Program-made: the position numbers and the translations under genes | Notes under the pieces: generated by a model | Database searches by the model: none | Seen by the model: only the letters and a program-made list of their open reading frames with translations | What the model was told of the DNA's origin: nothing | Assembly (NCBI GenBank): GCA_011800155.1 | Contig: CM022373.1 | Span: forward strand, 2,170,001-2,234,000 | Length of the DNA: 64,000 nt | Direction: 5' to 3' | Source: Flammulina velutipes | Taxonomy: Eukaryota; Basidiomycota; Agaricomycetes; Agaricales; Physalacriaceae | Shown: in pieces, positions 46,034-58,711 of the stretch | Layout: each line of letters begins with the position of its first letter | How positions within the stretch are numbered: the first letter of the stretch is position 1

Positions 46034-46894
46034 ATGTCTCCTGCAATGAACACTCTCAAGAGGTCTTCTAGCCCTTCGCTCTTGGCCACTTCTGATCATG
46101 CCTCAAAAAAACTCAAACTCCTGGATGATTATGCGAAAATATCTCCTTTCCCCGACTTTTCTCGACCAACCCCTGACGAAGCCCGAGCGGTTCATAAAAT
46201 CCTCAACAGGCTCCATTCTGACGCCTATTCATCTCGTCAGGCCGTCCGCCCGTCTTCAAACTCAGCACAATCGTGCGGGAATTCCCCCAATGTCATCGAC
46301 GCACTCATTGGCACTATTCTTTCCCAAAACACCTCCGGAAAGAACTCTTCGCGAGCCAAAGCCAACCTTGACAGCACATTTGGAAAGAACAACTTTGTTG
46401 CTATAGCTGAAGCGCCGCAGGAGGCTGTCATTGAAGCCATTCGTTCTGGTGGGCTCGCTAACAAAAAGGCAGCCACCATCCAGTCTGTACTCCGTTCCGT
46501 GTTCGAAAAATATGGTGAATACTCCCTACAGCATCTTTGCGCTGAAGAAGACAGCGGTTCGATGATGACGGACGAGGAGATTATGAAGGAACTCGTGTCC
46601 TACAAGGGTGTCGGCCCTAAAACCGCCTCGTGTGTTCTGCTCTTTTGCATCGGGAGGGAGTCGTTCGCTGTGGATACACATGTCTATCGCCTTAGCAAGC
46701 TTCTCGGATGGGTCCCTCCTTCTGCAGACCGTGTCCGTGCCCAGGCGCATTTGGATCTGCGAATACCTCCAGAGCTGAAGTACGGCCTCCATGTCCTTTT
46801 GATACGCCATGGGCGTATATGTAAAGGATGTAACGGAAGGGGGAAGGATGTTGCTTGCGAGCTTAAGCAGTATGTTGAATCTCGCGATTCTTAA
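46034..46894 (+). CDS. endonuclease III-like DNA glycosylase (HhH-GPD)
   Basis: Single exon, 286 aa from the ATG at 46034; an upstream in-frame ATG at 45797 would add 79 residues. Core: DALIGTILSQNTSGKNSSRA, then the helix-hairpin-helix ELVSYKGVGPKTASCVLLF with the catalytic Lys of GVG-x-KTA, and AVDTHVYRLSKLLGW with the catalytic Asp. This is base-excision repair of oxidised pyrimidines or related lesions. After LLIRHGRI the FeS region has only C-x2-C-x8-C, three of the four Cys of the bacterial Nth cluster. The N-terminus is basic, possibly a nuclear or mitochondrial signal. Intronless, unlike most genes here. Confidence 0.85.
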   Translation: MSPAMNTLKRSSSPSLLATSDHASKKLKLLDDYAKISPFPDFSRPTPDEARAVHKILNRLHSDAYSSRQAVRPSSNSAQSCGNSPNVIDALIGTILSQNTSGKNSSRAKANLDSTFGKNNFVAIAEAPQEAVIEAIRSGGLANKKAATIQSVLRSVFEKYGEYSLQHLCAEEDSGSMMTDEEIMKELVSYKGVGPKTASCVLLFCIGRESFAVDTHVYRLSKLLGWVPPSADRVRAQAHLDLRIPPELKYGLHVLLIRHGRICKGCNGRGKDVACELKQYVESRDS

Positions 46895-49800
46895 CTCTCG
46901 GGACGAAATGCTTTTTTATTCCCATTCAACGCTTCACGGTAAGTCTGTCATTTTATCCCGCCTGGTCACCACCCTCATGGATTTATGGCGTACCACAGAG
47001 TCTCCCATCCCTTCTGCGCCAGTAGAAATGTCCCAGCGGAAAGTATACCGCTGATTTTCACGTTCGTGGCATAACACGGTGATGATTTCTGTAAGCCTAC
47101 GTATTTTCATGGACTAGGGAATTCATTCATTTGCTGGAAGATGAAGCAACAGATGAAATCAATCAGCGCGTCCACGTATCCCTGCTCAGTAACGTTCCCG
47201 AATCCTGCTCTTATCAGACATGTGTGAGGCCTCATTTTGTATCGTCGTATACCTTCCATGGTGGTTGCCAAAACAGATGAAGACGAAGGCCCGACAGACT
47301 AGCGCGCCCCCTGTGACAACATCGCTCATCTCTCCCACGCATCTAACTTGGTTATCGGACGACGCGCTATCCGAGTCCCATGTTCTATAGATGAGTTCTC
47401 AGTTCGTCATGGGAATGTACACTAATACTTTTTCTCAGACTTCGGGCTCATCGTAGAGGCGTACAAGCTCTCTTACCAAAGACCCACTATATCGTTCTGT
47501 GTCTTTGAGCATTCCTCTTTCAGCTTGTCTTGATGCCGCTCAATGCTCACTTACAGCCTGGTTTACGCGTCACATGTTCCTCAGAGCGGATGTCGTTTTG
47601 GTACATATATGGAAGTTACGTTGTCCTACAACACCGTCCGCTCTACACGCATCGGCACACGAGGATTACGCCGAGGATTAACATTCTCGGCCGACGCCAC
47701 AACTGGGACTCATGGTGGCGCGCAAAAGATTGATATACCACGAGTTGCCGCGCAATGTTCATGCTCCCGCTTACGGCTTCGTACCATACGTCGTAAGGGT
47801 TCTTTACCCACGAGACTGTAGGTATTTTGATTACCGTGCGTGTTCCTCATTTAGAATCCCCGTACTGAGTCACAATGCTTCCCATGCTATACTGAGGCTT
47901 GTCATCAGGACCCGACGAAAGCTCGAGGCAGCCTCCATACCTCATTCAACATATTGCTTTCGACATGATGATGTATCCCCCGCTGCGGGGATGGAAGCTA
48001 CCCTGCGAATCCTCCTCCTCGAGTTGTCATTCCGGTGCAGATAACACACATTACCGCTCCATGCCCCTCTTTGTACATTGTGGCGGGTCTAGACAGTGGC
48101 CTGCAGACCATCGATCCCGAACCCTTCGACCTAACATGCAGGTATACTTCGAGATAAGATGACTGATACGTAGATGGGCAAAGGGGACGATGAAGTCCGC
48201 GGCCAACATCAGAAGTTACACAGCTCTACGCATAGGTAATTTCGTTCAAGGCTCGGGGCAGTTAGGGATATATGGAAACCTACAGTTGGAAACCTCCTCC
48301 GACTTCACCCGGTCCTCCTGCTGGCGCGTATGCGGAGGCTCACACCCTGCTCACACCTAGGCTAAACATCGTGACCCAAATCCCAGTGTATGTTGCCATT
48401 TTATCCCTTTCACGGATCTTTACACAAGTACGCTTGAACAGATGATACCTTGCGTCGACGACACACCCTGGGACGCATGATGCGTATCTTCATCCATCGT
48501 TTTCCTGGTCCGTGCCGTCTACAGCTCATCGCAATCAATCAGCTCTATGTACTCCAGTTCCGTATGATGTCGGCCACTGAGGACACTAGGAACATATGAC
48601 TATTTCATTTCCGCCCTCTTATCGCGTCGACGTCGCTATCCTGGCGAATCTCCTTAGAATGAATCGATGGCTCTCCTATGGACCTGTGTTCACTGCAAAA
48701 TCGGTGAACGTCCGACGAGACTTCGAATCACTTACACTCACTTCGAAGAGAAACCTCCTTTGTATATGATCATGAAAGCTTGCGACGAGTTAGAATGGAA
48801 AGGTGCGACCTCTTTCAACTTTCTGTGAATTCAAACGCCACTATGTTGACTACCTTCCATTCTTTAGTATGAGAGAACCTGACCCCCACATTGTCACTTT
48901 GCTTCCGTGGAACTATGTCTGCACATCAGGAGGAGACGGACTTTGACATATGCGTCATAGCTAGCCGGATTGAGCAGTAGGATGCGAGTTTCTCGTGTCA
49001 GAGTCGGGACTCGGGATGGTGATTGTATCTGATAGCTACGGGGTCCTGGCTGTGGGCGGACGTGCCACTCTTCCGGGTTTACGATTCGGTGCTTCTTGTG
49101 GTAGGCATGACCCAGGTATCCGTCTCATGTGCAGGCCGAGCGAACCTAATCAACACGTTGCCGTCGAAAGAGGAAGCTCAAACACGACAGCATGGATGGT
49201 TTGCTTCTGGATCTTGCGCCGCCTCCAGATATGCCACCTTCAATCTCCATGGGATTTACAACGAGGCGAGTCTCTGCATACTACTCGAATTCTGCTGAAG
49301 AACGCTGTTGGCGTATCGTAGAGCCGTATTAACGGAGCATTGTCCAATGCCTCGTGCCATGCGAACCTGATATACCGGCCCGGACCACCTCTTTTCTCTT
49401 GAGTCTTGAGTCTTGACCATTTGCAGGAGCACTGGTCCGAGAGCCTCTGGCAATAGCAATGGCGTTATTTGAGCTCCGTTAGTATATACTTCAGCCCCAC
49501 TGAAGCCCCTAGCTGGCTAGTTTGACGTTCCTTTGACAGTTCAATTCATACCGCGAGGGCTCACTTAGAGAACCCAGCGTTAACCCTACGTGCCGATGAC
49601 ACTTCTCCTACCTCTACCATTATTCTAATGCGCTCTTTTGGAGCCTAGATTGGTCTTTTACTGGTGTACTAATGACTCCGATGGATCATTGACTTGCATG
49701 TATTCGGAGGAGGTATATGTATTCCGACTGACCATCAACTGCTCAGATGGCGGCGGAACGTTAGGAAAAAACTCATGTGGCGCTCCTGCTAATTACATAT

Positions 49801-51062
49801 GCGACACTGGACACACAGAACAAAGATGTCGACTTTCATGCGGGGGCCAGCTTCTCTGTGGGCCTCTGATGATCTATCTCTCTCGTTTGGGCTCTTCCTT
49901 CTCTATGATTCGTATCATCTGAACCCCCGGGATTCTATAGTGCCCACCGACACTCGTAGCACGAGGATGATTTTAATATAAGCATCTACGCCCTGTGGCC
50001 ATCGGGACCCACAAACGTCCCCATCATGATCAAAGATCTTCTGTGTGGACAACTATCGATTATCCAGGGGATAGCTCGAGCTTTGAACCTGCCCGAAATA
50101 GCCAGCAGGCCTTGCTTTGTTCTTGGGTCGGCATATGTCTACTTGATGGGTGCGAGCTCGTGGCTATCAATGGCCCTTCGCTTCTAGATTTTTTGCAGTG
50201 CTTCCTTTTTGCTCGGAAATGTGTATCTGAAGAGATCTGAGTCCGAGTTCAAGCTTCTCAAGGTCAGTGTTCGCGATAATCTTGATATGACAGCTTACTG
50301 AGATTTTCTTATAAGACATAAGACGAATATTCCTCAAATCCTGGTTTCCTTCACTCTCTCTATCAGACTATCAGGAACACAAAGGAGGGCTCAACCTCTA
50401 CGAGCCTGCCATAGCACCGCCGGCGAAACCCCCGGGACCCACAAGCCAGGCTTATTCACCCTATTTTATTCAGAAGCGCGCGCCAATCTGGTGCCCACAA
50501 AGCTAAGCGCTAGGACTGTTCTGATGACATTCCTTGTTCTGGACACCGTAACCTCGTGTACCTCGCCGTCTTTGATTCGCCGTGTCCTTTTGTTCTCTTC
50601 CTTTTCTGGACATTGGCTGACGCACGAAGAAATATAAAGTTCATGCCATGGATGGTCGCGGGCATGCGACCCTTGTCTGAGCGCCCTTGAACGCACCTAA
50701 AGGATTTTGGAAGTCGACGAGGAACTGTATGATGGGAACATATGACAAGACCTCTGCCACTGTCGTTACTGTCAGTGTATGAATTTCCAGTAATCTTGGA
50801 GGTCTGACCGATTCAATATGCCACGGGTCGCCGATTTTTCACAGAGTACATATTTAGTCTCAAGTCTCACACGATGATATAGCCGAGATTACCTATCAGG
50901 TTTGGGGCAGGCGAGAAATATCATTATTCACACTGTTGTATGTGGCGGTTCTCTAAATGCTATGTCTTTAACATCGGACCGGTGTTCCGTGCTTGCATTG
51001 CCTCCGTCGTAGTTACCTAAACGAGCTCTACATATTACAGCCACTCACTGGATTCCACTACA
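46895..51062. other. 4.2-kb stretch with no supportable gene
   Basis: Open frames are all short (at most about 110 codons) and none shows a recognisable motif. A few pieces look like coding remnants, for example a Pro-rich PPPTSPGPPAGAYAEAHTLL frame near 48300 followed by a donor-like GTATGT, and a hydrophobic frame near 49040-49130. No terminal repeats, transposase motifs or RNA genes noticed. It could be decayed coding sequence, a non-coding RNA locus or a gene too broken to read. Confidence 0.5.
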
Positions 51063-52067
51063 ATGAAGATGACGCCTCCAACTGCGAAAGAGTATTGCAG
51101 CTACTGCGTGACAGTTGTCGGACGCGATAAACTCAAAACTTGCAGCCGCTGTCGGTAAGAAATAAGACACCGTCATCACCTGAGCTCTGACAATCCTCCC
51201 CTACAGGTTGGTACGCTACTGCTCGCGGAATTGCCAGAAAGAGGCTTGGAAGACCCACAAAAAGTCGTGCGGAACTGCTGTCACCGCACTTCCTACCAAC
51301 TTAACAAAACCTACCTCGGAACACGAAGCAATGTGGAAGGCACTCACGCGATGGCTGGACGTTTGGAGCTGGAGCTTGCGCAGCTGGTGAGCCTCTTGCG
51401 GTGCTGGTTTATACCCCATTAATGCGTCGATAAGGTCAATGTATTCATTCAACCTGCCACGACATGGTCGTGACCGCCTCTCTGATAACTGGTACGCAAA
51501 GAATACGATCCCTAGCAAGTTCTTCCTCGTCCATTGATCTACCATACAGCTTCTTTCTCAACTTAGAACGACGCTGGGGAGCAGAACAGCCTACTCAGTT
51601 CTTTCGCGTACGTCTAATTAAGAGCTTGAGAATCTTGAACACATTGCTAACTTGTCGAGCAGCTCATAGAAGGGGCAGTAGTTCCCCGCGACCAAATCAA
51701 AGAGACGTTGATAAAGTCTGGCTGTATGCCTGAATTCGTGACAAACTGGGAAAACGATCGTCGAGGAGACGACACAATACAGGTCGTTGTTCGCGCTGAT
51801 ATATGTCTGCGCTTGGTATGGTTCACGTTACCGGATGCCGAGGCACGGACGAACTCTGTGCCAGATACCATATTTGACGCGATAGCAGAGCGATGGCCAC
51901 AGTTTTTGAGGGATGCGATGGAACGTGGAGACAGTAAGTGGTAGTCTGTATCTCTTACCTGTCCTCTTACTTATATTATGTTGGTAGCCTCTGGCTCTGC
52001 ACACGATGCATTCGCGGAAGAAGTTAGTTGGAACGTAATTGAAGACGAATTATCTGGGAATTCCTGA
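51063..52067 (+). CDS. MYND zinc-finger protein (paralogue A)
   Basis: Exons 51063-51154, 51207-51386, 51435-51491, 51550-51607, 51663-51933 and 51988-52067 give 245 aa. N-terminal MYND finger with all eight ligands: C12, C15, C27, C30, C36, C40, H48, C52. The rest has WSMYSFNLPRHGRDRL, CFFLNLERRW and GDDTIQVVVRADICLRLVWF, shared with the gene at 59229-60234 but matching no other family I know. MYND fingers mediate protein-protein contacts; this type is greatly expanded in agaricomycetes with unknown roles. The 3' end lies 79 bp from the convergent dioxygenase gene. Confidence 0.85.
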
Positions 52068-52146
52068 AGGTAAAGGCATGGTCATAGAAATGGTAATACA
52101 ACAATTTTTTGCATTACAGTTCTCCAGTCGTAATGATACATTGCAT

Positions 52147-53606
52147 TTATACATATTCCTTCTCCTTGTATCCAGGAAGGATGGTTGCATTGCGAAGCTT
52201 CTCATCACGATATCCTTTCGTCCTCTGCCATGCTTGTTTTGCGAAGGTCCATTCTGAAAAACCGGGATGAAGCAAAATATCGATTAGAACACATTGAATG
52301 TGAAGTACCTTCCATCGTTGGCACCTTGTTCCCGCTCTTTTCGAAGTCATTCTGAGTATGGCCCTCTCGTTGCAGAACGGGTGATTCTTTGGCGGTGGCC
52401 AATACGACGTCGTTGTGCGGGCGAGAAAAGTAGAGCAGACCAAGACGGTCGACGTGTTGCTGATCTTTGGGCGGTACCGCGACACTAAGGAAACCAGTCA
52501 GTTTCCTCGGTGTAAATATCAAAGAAGAGCGCTCACCGATGAACAGTACTTTTCACATATCCACCCGTTAGGAACTGCAACGCGTCACAGGCGTTGACTG
52601 TCAATGTCGCGTCAACAGGCTTCACCCACTTCCACTCCTCCGTTGAGTGGTATCGGATCTGAAGTCCAGCAACAGGCTGGCGGAAGAGGAGCGTGAAGCT
52701 TCCCAAATCGGTGTGTCCGCGGGACCAGGTCGAAAGCTGAGCAGTTTCTTCAGGCGTGTACTTGCTGTACTTCATGTAGCGAAGGTGATCTTCGCTCTTT
52801 ACAGGGTATTGGTGAATATTGGTGAAGAAGTCTTCCGGGAGTTCCAGTGCTATCGCAAGCAGAACGAACAGAGGGTCAAGAACGTCGGTATGTAGGGCCT
52901 ATATGCCGATGAGCGACGCGTTATTAGAACGGAGAACAGATCGATGTCGTACCCGAGCAAATTCTTCAATCTCCTTGATATTCTGTTCGATAATGGGAGG
53001 GTGAACTTGAGGGAAGTCCCCGTTGAATTCTACTCTAGGTTTAATGGCTGGAACATTGGAAACGAAAACAAACTGACTAGGAATGTTGTACACCTCGGTA
53101 CGATCGCGAATACCGGTCTCGGGATTGAGGCTGGATATATATGAGTTATATTCGGAAGCGCACAGAAAGAATCTTACATTCGACGACCAGCTGGAACGTA
53201 GCCATTGAACTTTCCTTGTTCTGTATAGGGTTATGAGCATGATACTCGCGAACATGGTCGAATCATACCTAATCCCTGGACAGTGTACTTCTCCTTTTCC
53301 TCAAGAGGGAGCGCGTAGAAACGACTTCCAATGTGGAACTGACGATCTACGCGGTCTTGGGAGATGTTGAAGTTCTTGACGTAGAAGAAGCCTTTGTCGC
53401 GGACCGCATTGATAAGGGTTTCGGCGAGCTGTTTCTTGCCTCCCGGGGTGTCAAACAAACTGAGGTCGATTGTAACAAGCTCAGCCCAGTCAAGGTTTTC
53501 CTGTGGTGAGAAGGTATCAACAAGTGTTGGGGAGGGTAATTGAGAGCCATACCTTGGTCACTGGGACGTAGTCGAACTGTCCAAATTGGGGGGCTGCAAC
53601 TGGCAT
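52147..53606 (-). CDS. Fe(II)/2-oxoglutarate-dependent dioxygenase (isopenicillin N synthase-like)
   Basis: Exons 53553-53606, 53269-53500, 53178-53220, 52953-53130, 52537-52898, 52309-52484 and 52147-52253 give 383 aa. The N-terminal DIOX_N region shows LAETLINAVRDKGFFYVKN. The double-stranded beta-helix has the Fe ligands H231-x-D233 (GHTDLGSFTLL) and H289 (KSTVHRV), with VNACDALQFLTGGY between. Members oxidise small molecules; this subfamily is frequent in fungi and plants, and the substrate is unknown. Cytosolic by lack of a signal. The seven exons join without any phase conflict. Confidence 0.9.
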
Positions 53607-54867
53607 GATAGAAGATATGGACGGTTGAGATGGACACTGACGATTTCAAGCACAGTGAGAGATCTTATAACGTACGCGTTCTTGATTGATAGCATTAGTA
53701 AGGTAAAGATAAGGTGAACGAGAGTCACCTCATTCGCTATCGGCATTGTGCCATCATCTTTACTTTGGGAGAGAATGGGAATGGCGTGCTAGCTCAGATG
53801 ATAGGTGAAGTTGTCGTGTGATTCCTACCTAGATTCGGGCAAGTTCAAACATCATAAGAAGGGGAGAGCACACCATTTGGTGTATTGTCGTGCATGGAGC
53901 AACTATTCCTGCACTTTTCCGAGTGCGCTTTGCCTAGAGGCTCGGATTTCTATCCCGAATATTGTTTCAGCGTTCATGGCGGTATCTATGGGAAGCTTTG
54001 GAAGTCCGTTCGATAGGCAGTTTTAGGTCACGTTTGCATGCAGTTGGCGAGGTAGAGGTTTCAATGGGGCAACGGGGATTGGAAACGATCGAAAGCGGTG
54101 TGTATTAATACATAGGGAGGCAACATACTGAAGAAAACGAGTTAATCTGGATGCAAACTTCGAGATAAAACCAAAGAAAGACGTACAATTAGATGCATAG
54201 GTCACCACAAGATTTTTATCCGCGTTTGGCGCTAGATTATCATAGTAGAGGGACGAAATTTCGCCCAAGGATGACATGGACGAGCTCGCTCGATGGCTCC
54301 GGGTGGCGCCAAACTTTGTTGTGGGTTTCGTCCAGAAACGAGAGAGCCATTTGGTGGTAGAGCTGTTCAGGACATTCAATAATCAGAAAAATGGGAGGAA
54401 AAAAGGCGAACAGTTTACGTTTCGGCAGAGTGGCGGATTCACCAGGAAGACATATTCTACTGGGAGTGAGAACCAGATATGAGATACTGATAGACCTGCG
54501 CATAGTGCAGATGATGAATGTCTGCCGCAAAGAGTAGACTGTGAGCGATAGACCCCAAGCCGATTAGAAGAGTCGTGGCATTTACCACACTGTGCTTCCC
54601 GAAGCATGGCAGCTAATGCGTTGTGAGTCATCAAGGAGGTCAGCTTTTATCCATTTATGGAACCATTGGGCGTAGCGACATCGTAGTTCTGGGTAGTTCT
54701 GGCGTAGTTCATACACACGAGATATCATGGAAAAGGTGGAAGGTCAAACCAAGGTCAAACCCACAAATGCTTCCGCTGGATTTGATAACCGCGGCAGGCA
54801 CTTCCAACACTTTATCAACAACCCAACATGATGCCCTCATCTTGCCTCTTTTCCCAGCATCGCTGCC
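53607..54867. other. 1.26-kb region, possible unread minus-strand gene
   Basis: Upstream of the dioxygenase and of the amidohydrolase. Minus-strand frames at 54023-54379 and 54240-54530 include protein-like pieces (ALSFLDETHNKVWRHPEP; NADKNLVVTYASN), but I could not build a gene with an ATG and consistent introns. Confidence 0.4.
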
Positions 54868-57800
54868 ATGTCGGAAAAGGTTCTCATCGCGCCGTATGGC
54901 CTCGAGAAACCGAGTCGAAAGCGGAGGTCTCTTTCTAAACGTCTCTTGCTGCCTCTGCTTTTCGTTGGCGGCGCCCTTCTGTTCACACAAACAACCTGGT
55001 TGCCCACGATAAACTCCAGCTCGGTCAACATACCATTCCATGCCGAGGAAACGTTGCAGAAGTGCAAGTACCTCCACACTCTCCCTGGTCCTCCGCCAGA
55101 CTTCAACCTGCGGAACGAATCAGACCGTTTCGTCCTTGGGACTAGGGCTACACTCATCAAGAACGCAACAATTTGGACTGGACGCGCTAAAGGGCTCGAG
55201 GTCGTCAATGGCGATCTACTATTGGATGGAGGGATAATCAAAGCTGTCGGCAAAGTCGAGTCTCATTTGCTACCCGATGACTTCGTTACCTACGATGCCA
55301 ACGGTGCTTGGGTGTCCCCTGGGTAGCGTTTCTAATTTATACACTTCTGCTGATAGCTGAACATTCCCAGCATAGTGGACCTGCACTCTCATATCGGTGT
55401 TGGAAGCTCTCCTAGCTTGTCCGGTTCGGCAGACACCAACTCGCACAATGGATTGATTCAACCGTGGCTTCGTAGCTTGGATGGGCTCAACACTCATGAC
55501 GATTCCTATCAACTTTCAATATCCGGGGGTGTCACGACTGCTCTCGTTCTCCCCGGCTCTGCGAATGCTATTGGTGGACAAGGATTCGTGATCAAGCTTC
55601 GTCCTACTGCCGAAAAGTCACCTTCATCCATGCTTCTTGAACCACCTTTTACTCTCAATGGAACCTCTGTCGATTATTCAATCCCTCCTCGCTGGCGGCA
55701 GATAAAACACGCGTGTGGTATGTCTATTTTATTCCCTGAATCGCGCCATCGTTTTTACATTTCATCCAGGTGAAAATCCAAGTCAGTAACTTCCAATCAT
55801 CTTTTCCCAATGCTGAACGCACAATGTAGGTCGCGTGTATTCTGGCACCCGCATGGACACCATTTGGAGTTTCCGGCAAGGTTACGAAAAGGCGCGTCAA
55901 ATCAAGGAAAGTCAAGATAAGTACTGTGAGAAGGCGTTCGCTGGAAACTGGGATGGCCTTGGAGAATTTCCCGAAGATTTGCAATGGGAAGCGCTTGTCG
56001 ACGTTCTGCGTGGGCGTGTGAAGGTGATACTGGGACCATTTAACAATTTTCGGTATCACTAAATGGTCTATCTTAGGTTCAAAACCATTGCTACGAAGCT
56101 GTAGATCTCGACGGTCTCGTTAGGGTAAGCACTCCCAGAGCGGCTGTGACTGTAATCGGGAATGTGTACTGATAAATCCTCACAGCTCACCAATGAATTC
56201 AAATTCTCTATCGCTGCATTCCACCATGCACATGAGACATACTTGGTTCCCGACCTATTGAAGAAAGCCTACGGTTTGTCTTAAATCCTTTCCTTAGATC
56301 TATCTCACAGAAGACACAGGTCACCCACCTGCCATCGCGTTGTTTGCGACGAACAGTCGGTTCAAACGCGAAGCGTATCGGGGCTCAGAATTCGCACCTC
56401 GCATCTTGGCCGACAATGGCCTTGATGTAGTCATGAAGGTCAGTTCCAATGATAACATACGTACAGTTCATTGAAGCAAATCCAGAGCGACCATTCTGTT
56501 TTGAATTCTCGCTACCTCCTCCACGAGGCTCAACAAGCCCACTATTATGGTCTCGCAGATAACTTGGCTTTGGCATCCGTGACAACCACACCAGCTACTA
56601 TCATGGGCGAGGACCATCGTGTTGGGTTCATTAAACCAGGTATGTCCTCCAAAGAATGTTGGATGTTTGTTCATCGTGATCAATGCCTTTTAGGTCATGA
56701 TGCAGATATCGTAGTTTGGGACAGTCATCCATTGGCGCTAGGGGCTACTCCAAAACAAGTCTATATCGATGGCATAGCCCAGCTCGACTCCCCTTTCACC
56801 GCAGAGAAGCCTGCCTCTCATCAGAGCCCTCCCAGGACGCCTGACTTCGACCAGGAAGCCGCCGATGCTGTGAAATATGACGGCCTACCCCCACTGGAAC
56901 CTGAAGAAACGACGTCGGGTACCGTTGTCTTTACAAATGTGTCCGATGTTTACATTCGCAGGGGACAGAGCATCGAGCAGGTTGCTACAACGTCGCTCAC
57001 CGGACATATTGGAACCGTTGTTATCACAGCTGGCAGTATCACTTGCATTGGTTCCGAGGAGAATTGTCTCGTCGACGACATACGTGCTACAGCTATCGTC
57101 AGTGATCTCGAAGGAGGTTCTATTGCGTCAGTACTGGCCAATTATTCCATTCTTACCTTGTCTTGACAAGTTCGCTAGTCCGGGTTTAGTGTCCTTCGGG
57201 AGCCCGTTGGGTCTCCAACACATTTCTTCTGAGTCCAGCACAAGTGATGGTTCCATCTATGACCCGCTGCTTAGCAGCGTACCTAGTATCGCCGGTGGTA
57301 CTGAGGCAGTTATCAAAGCCTCTGATGGACTTTTATTCGGTTCACGCCATTCATTGTACGTCTCGGGCCTTCAACAACCGTCGCTAGCTGACTTTAGCAT
57401 TATAGGTTGGCATATCGCAGTGGTGTGACTTCTGCGATCACTTCGCCAGTGACAAACGGACTCTTTTCTGGACTGACAGTAGCATTCTCGACAGGTGCAG
57501 AACATAAACTCGAGAAGGGCGCTGTCATTGAAGATGCGACGGCCCTACGTGTCATTGTATCGTTATCGTCGAGTGCCAGTGTTAGCACACAAATCGCGAC
57601 CTTGCGTCGTTTGTTATCAGGCGGAGCTAGTGGTGGTCTTGGCGCACAATTTAAGAAGGTTGCGGAGGTATGGGTTTCACCCTTCGCATTGCTTTCCATT
57701 ATTAAGATCACCGCAGGGTACTCTGACTCTCGTTATCGATGTTGACAACGCAGACGTTATAGCTTCATTGATCCAACTCAAAGCTGAAATCGAGTCATCT

Positions 57801-58358
57801 ACGGGTGTAAAGATCAAGCTTACGCTTGCTGGAGCCACAGAGGCCCATCTCCTCGCGGCGGAGATCAGTGCTGCAGACATTGGTGTTATTGTCCGACCCT
57901 CACGACCTTTCCCTTCCGCGTGGCAGCTCAGAAGAGTGTAAGCTCCATGGAGATCGACTCATTGAACTCGTAATAATCCGCCATTGTAGGTTACCTGGTC
58001 TTCCCCTCTCTCAGGACAGCAACATCGGTGTACTCAAAGCGCACAGTGTGACGGTTGGTATAGGTAGCAGCGCACTGTGGAATGTCAGAAGTGTACGATT
58101 CGATATTGCATGGGTAAGTCAAGTCTTGATTCCTGCTTGAACTTCGGACTGAAGGCTTCCTAGGCTGCTCTCGAAGCACACCAAAAGCTATCTACCATCG
58201 AGACGCTTGCGTTGGGCTCTATCAACGTCGAGAAACTCTTGGGTGTCACTTCGGGGGAGAGTGATTTGGTGGCGACGAAGTCTGGATCCCTTTTGGACTT
58301 TGAGTCGAAGGTGGTCGGTGTCATTTCCTCGCGCCGAGGGAAGGTGGACCTCTTCTAA
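54868..58358 (+). CDS. membrane-anchored amidohydrolase-superfamily protein
   Basis: Fourteen exons: 54868-55322, 55371-55717, 55770-55781, 55830-56023, 56077-56124, 56186-56273, 56320-56438, 56486-56639, 56694-57126, 57179-57355, 57406-57667, 57717-57937, 57990-58113, 58164-58358; 942 aa. One N-terminal membrane segment (LLLPLLFVGGALLF, about 26-39) makes it type II. Metal-site motifs of the imidazolonepropionase-like amidohydrolases appear in order: HSH at 157-159, NHCYEAVDL, AFHHAHETY and SDHSVL. A second composite domain (residues from about 560) contains a further amidohydrolase-like beta region (GTVVFTNVSDVYIRRG, GTVVITAGSITCIG, SIAPGLVSFGSPLGL). Exon 3 is only 12 nt. Substrate unknown. 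Confidence 0.87.
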
Positions 58359-58711
58359 TATGTGGCGTACTGCCTCGTTGTATCAATTGATTACCAATCC
58401 TACTGAAATTGAAATTTAGTGTCAGGTGGAATGAACATTGAACGACTACCACTGCCACTAGTCGTTTGACATGTCTGTGTCTTGCTTTGAACTTGTTCAG
58501 CTTTGCCCGCACAATCACAGGACCATTCAACTGCATGCTCTGGACCAATTGGAATGCAATCCTCGAAATTAGACCACCCACCGCTCCGCTCTAGATGCGT
58601 CATCGGTAGGGTCATTGTCAGCCTCGTCCTTGCGCATGAATCAGAACAGAACATATTTAAACGACATACACGGACGGAGAGTTTTGTTTAATCCATTCCC
58701 TTCTCCCCATC
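58359..58711. other. intergenic
   Basis: 353 bp; downstream flank of the amidohydrolase gene, nothing seen. Confidence 0.4.

Noticed and set aside
52147..53606. TET/JBP-type DNA dioxygenase, given the CxC/KDZ family elsewhere in the window
   Set aside because: Motif order (DIOX_N, HTDLGS, H-x-V) is that of isopenicillin-N-synthase-like small-molecule oxygenases, not TET/JBP.
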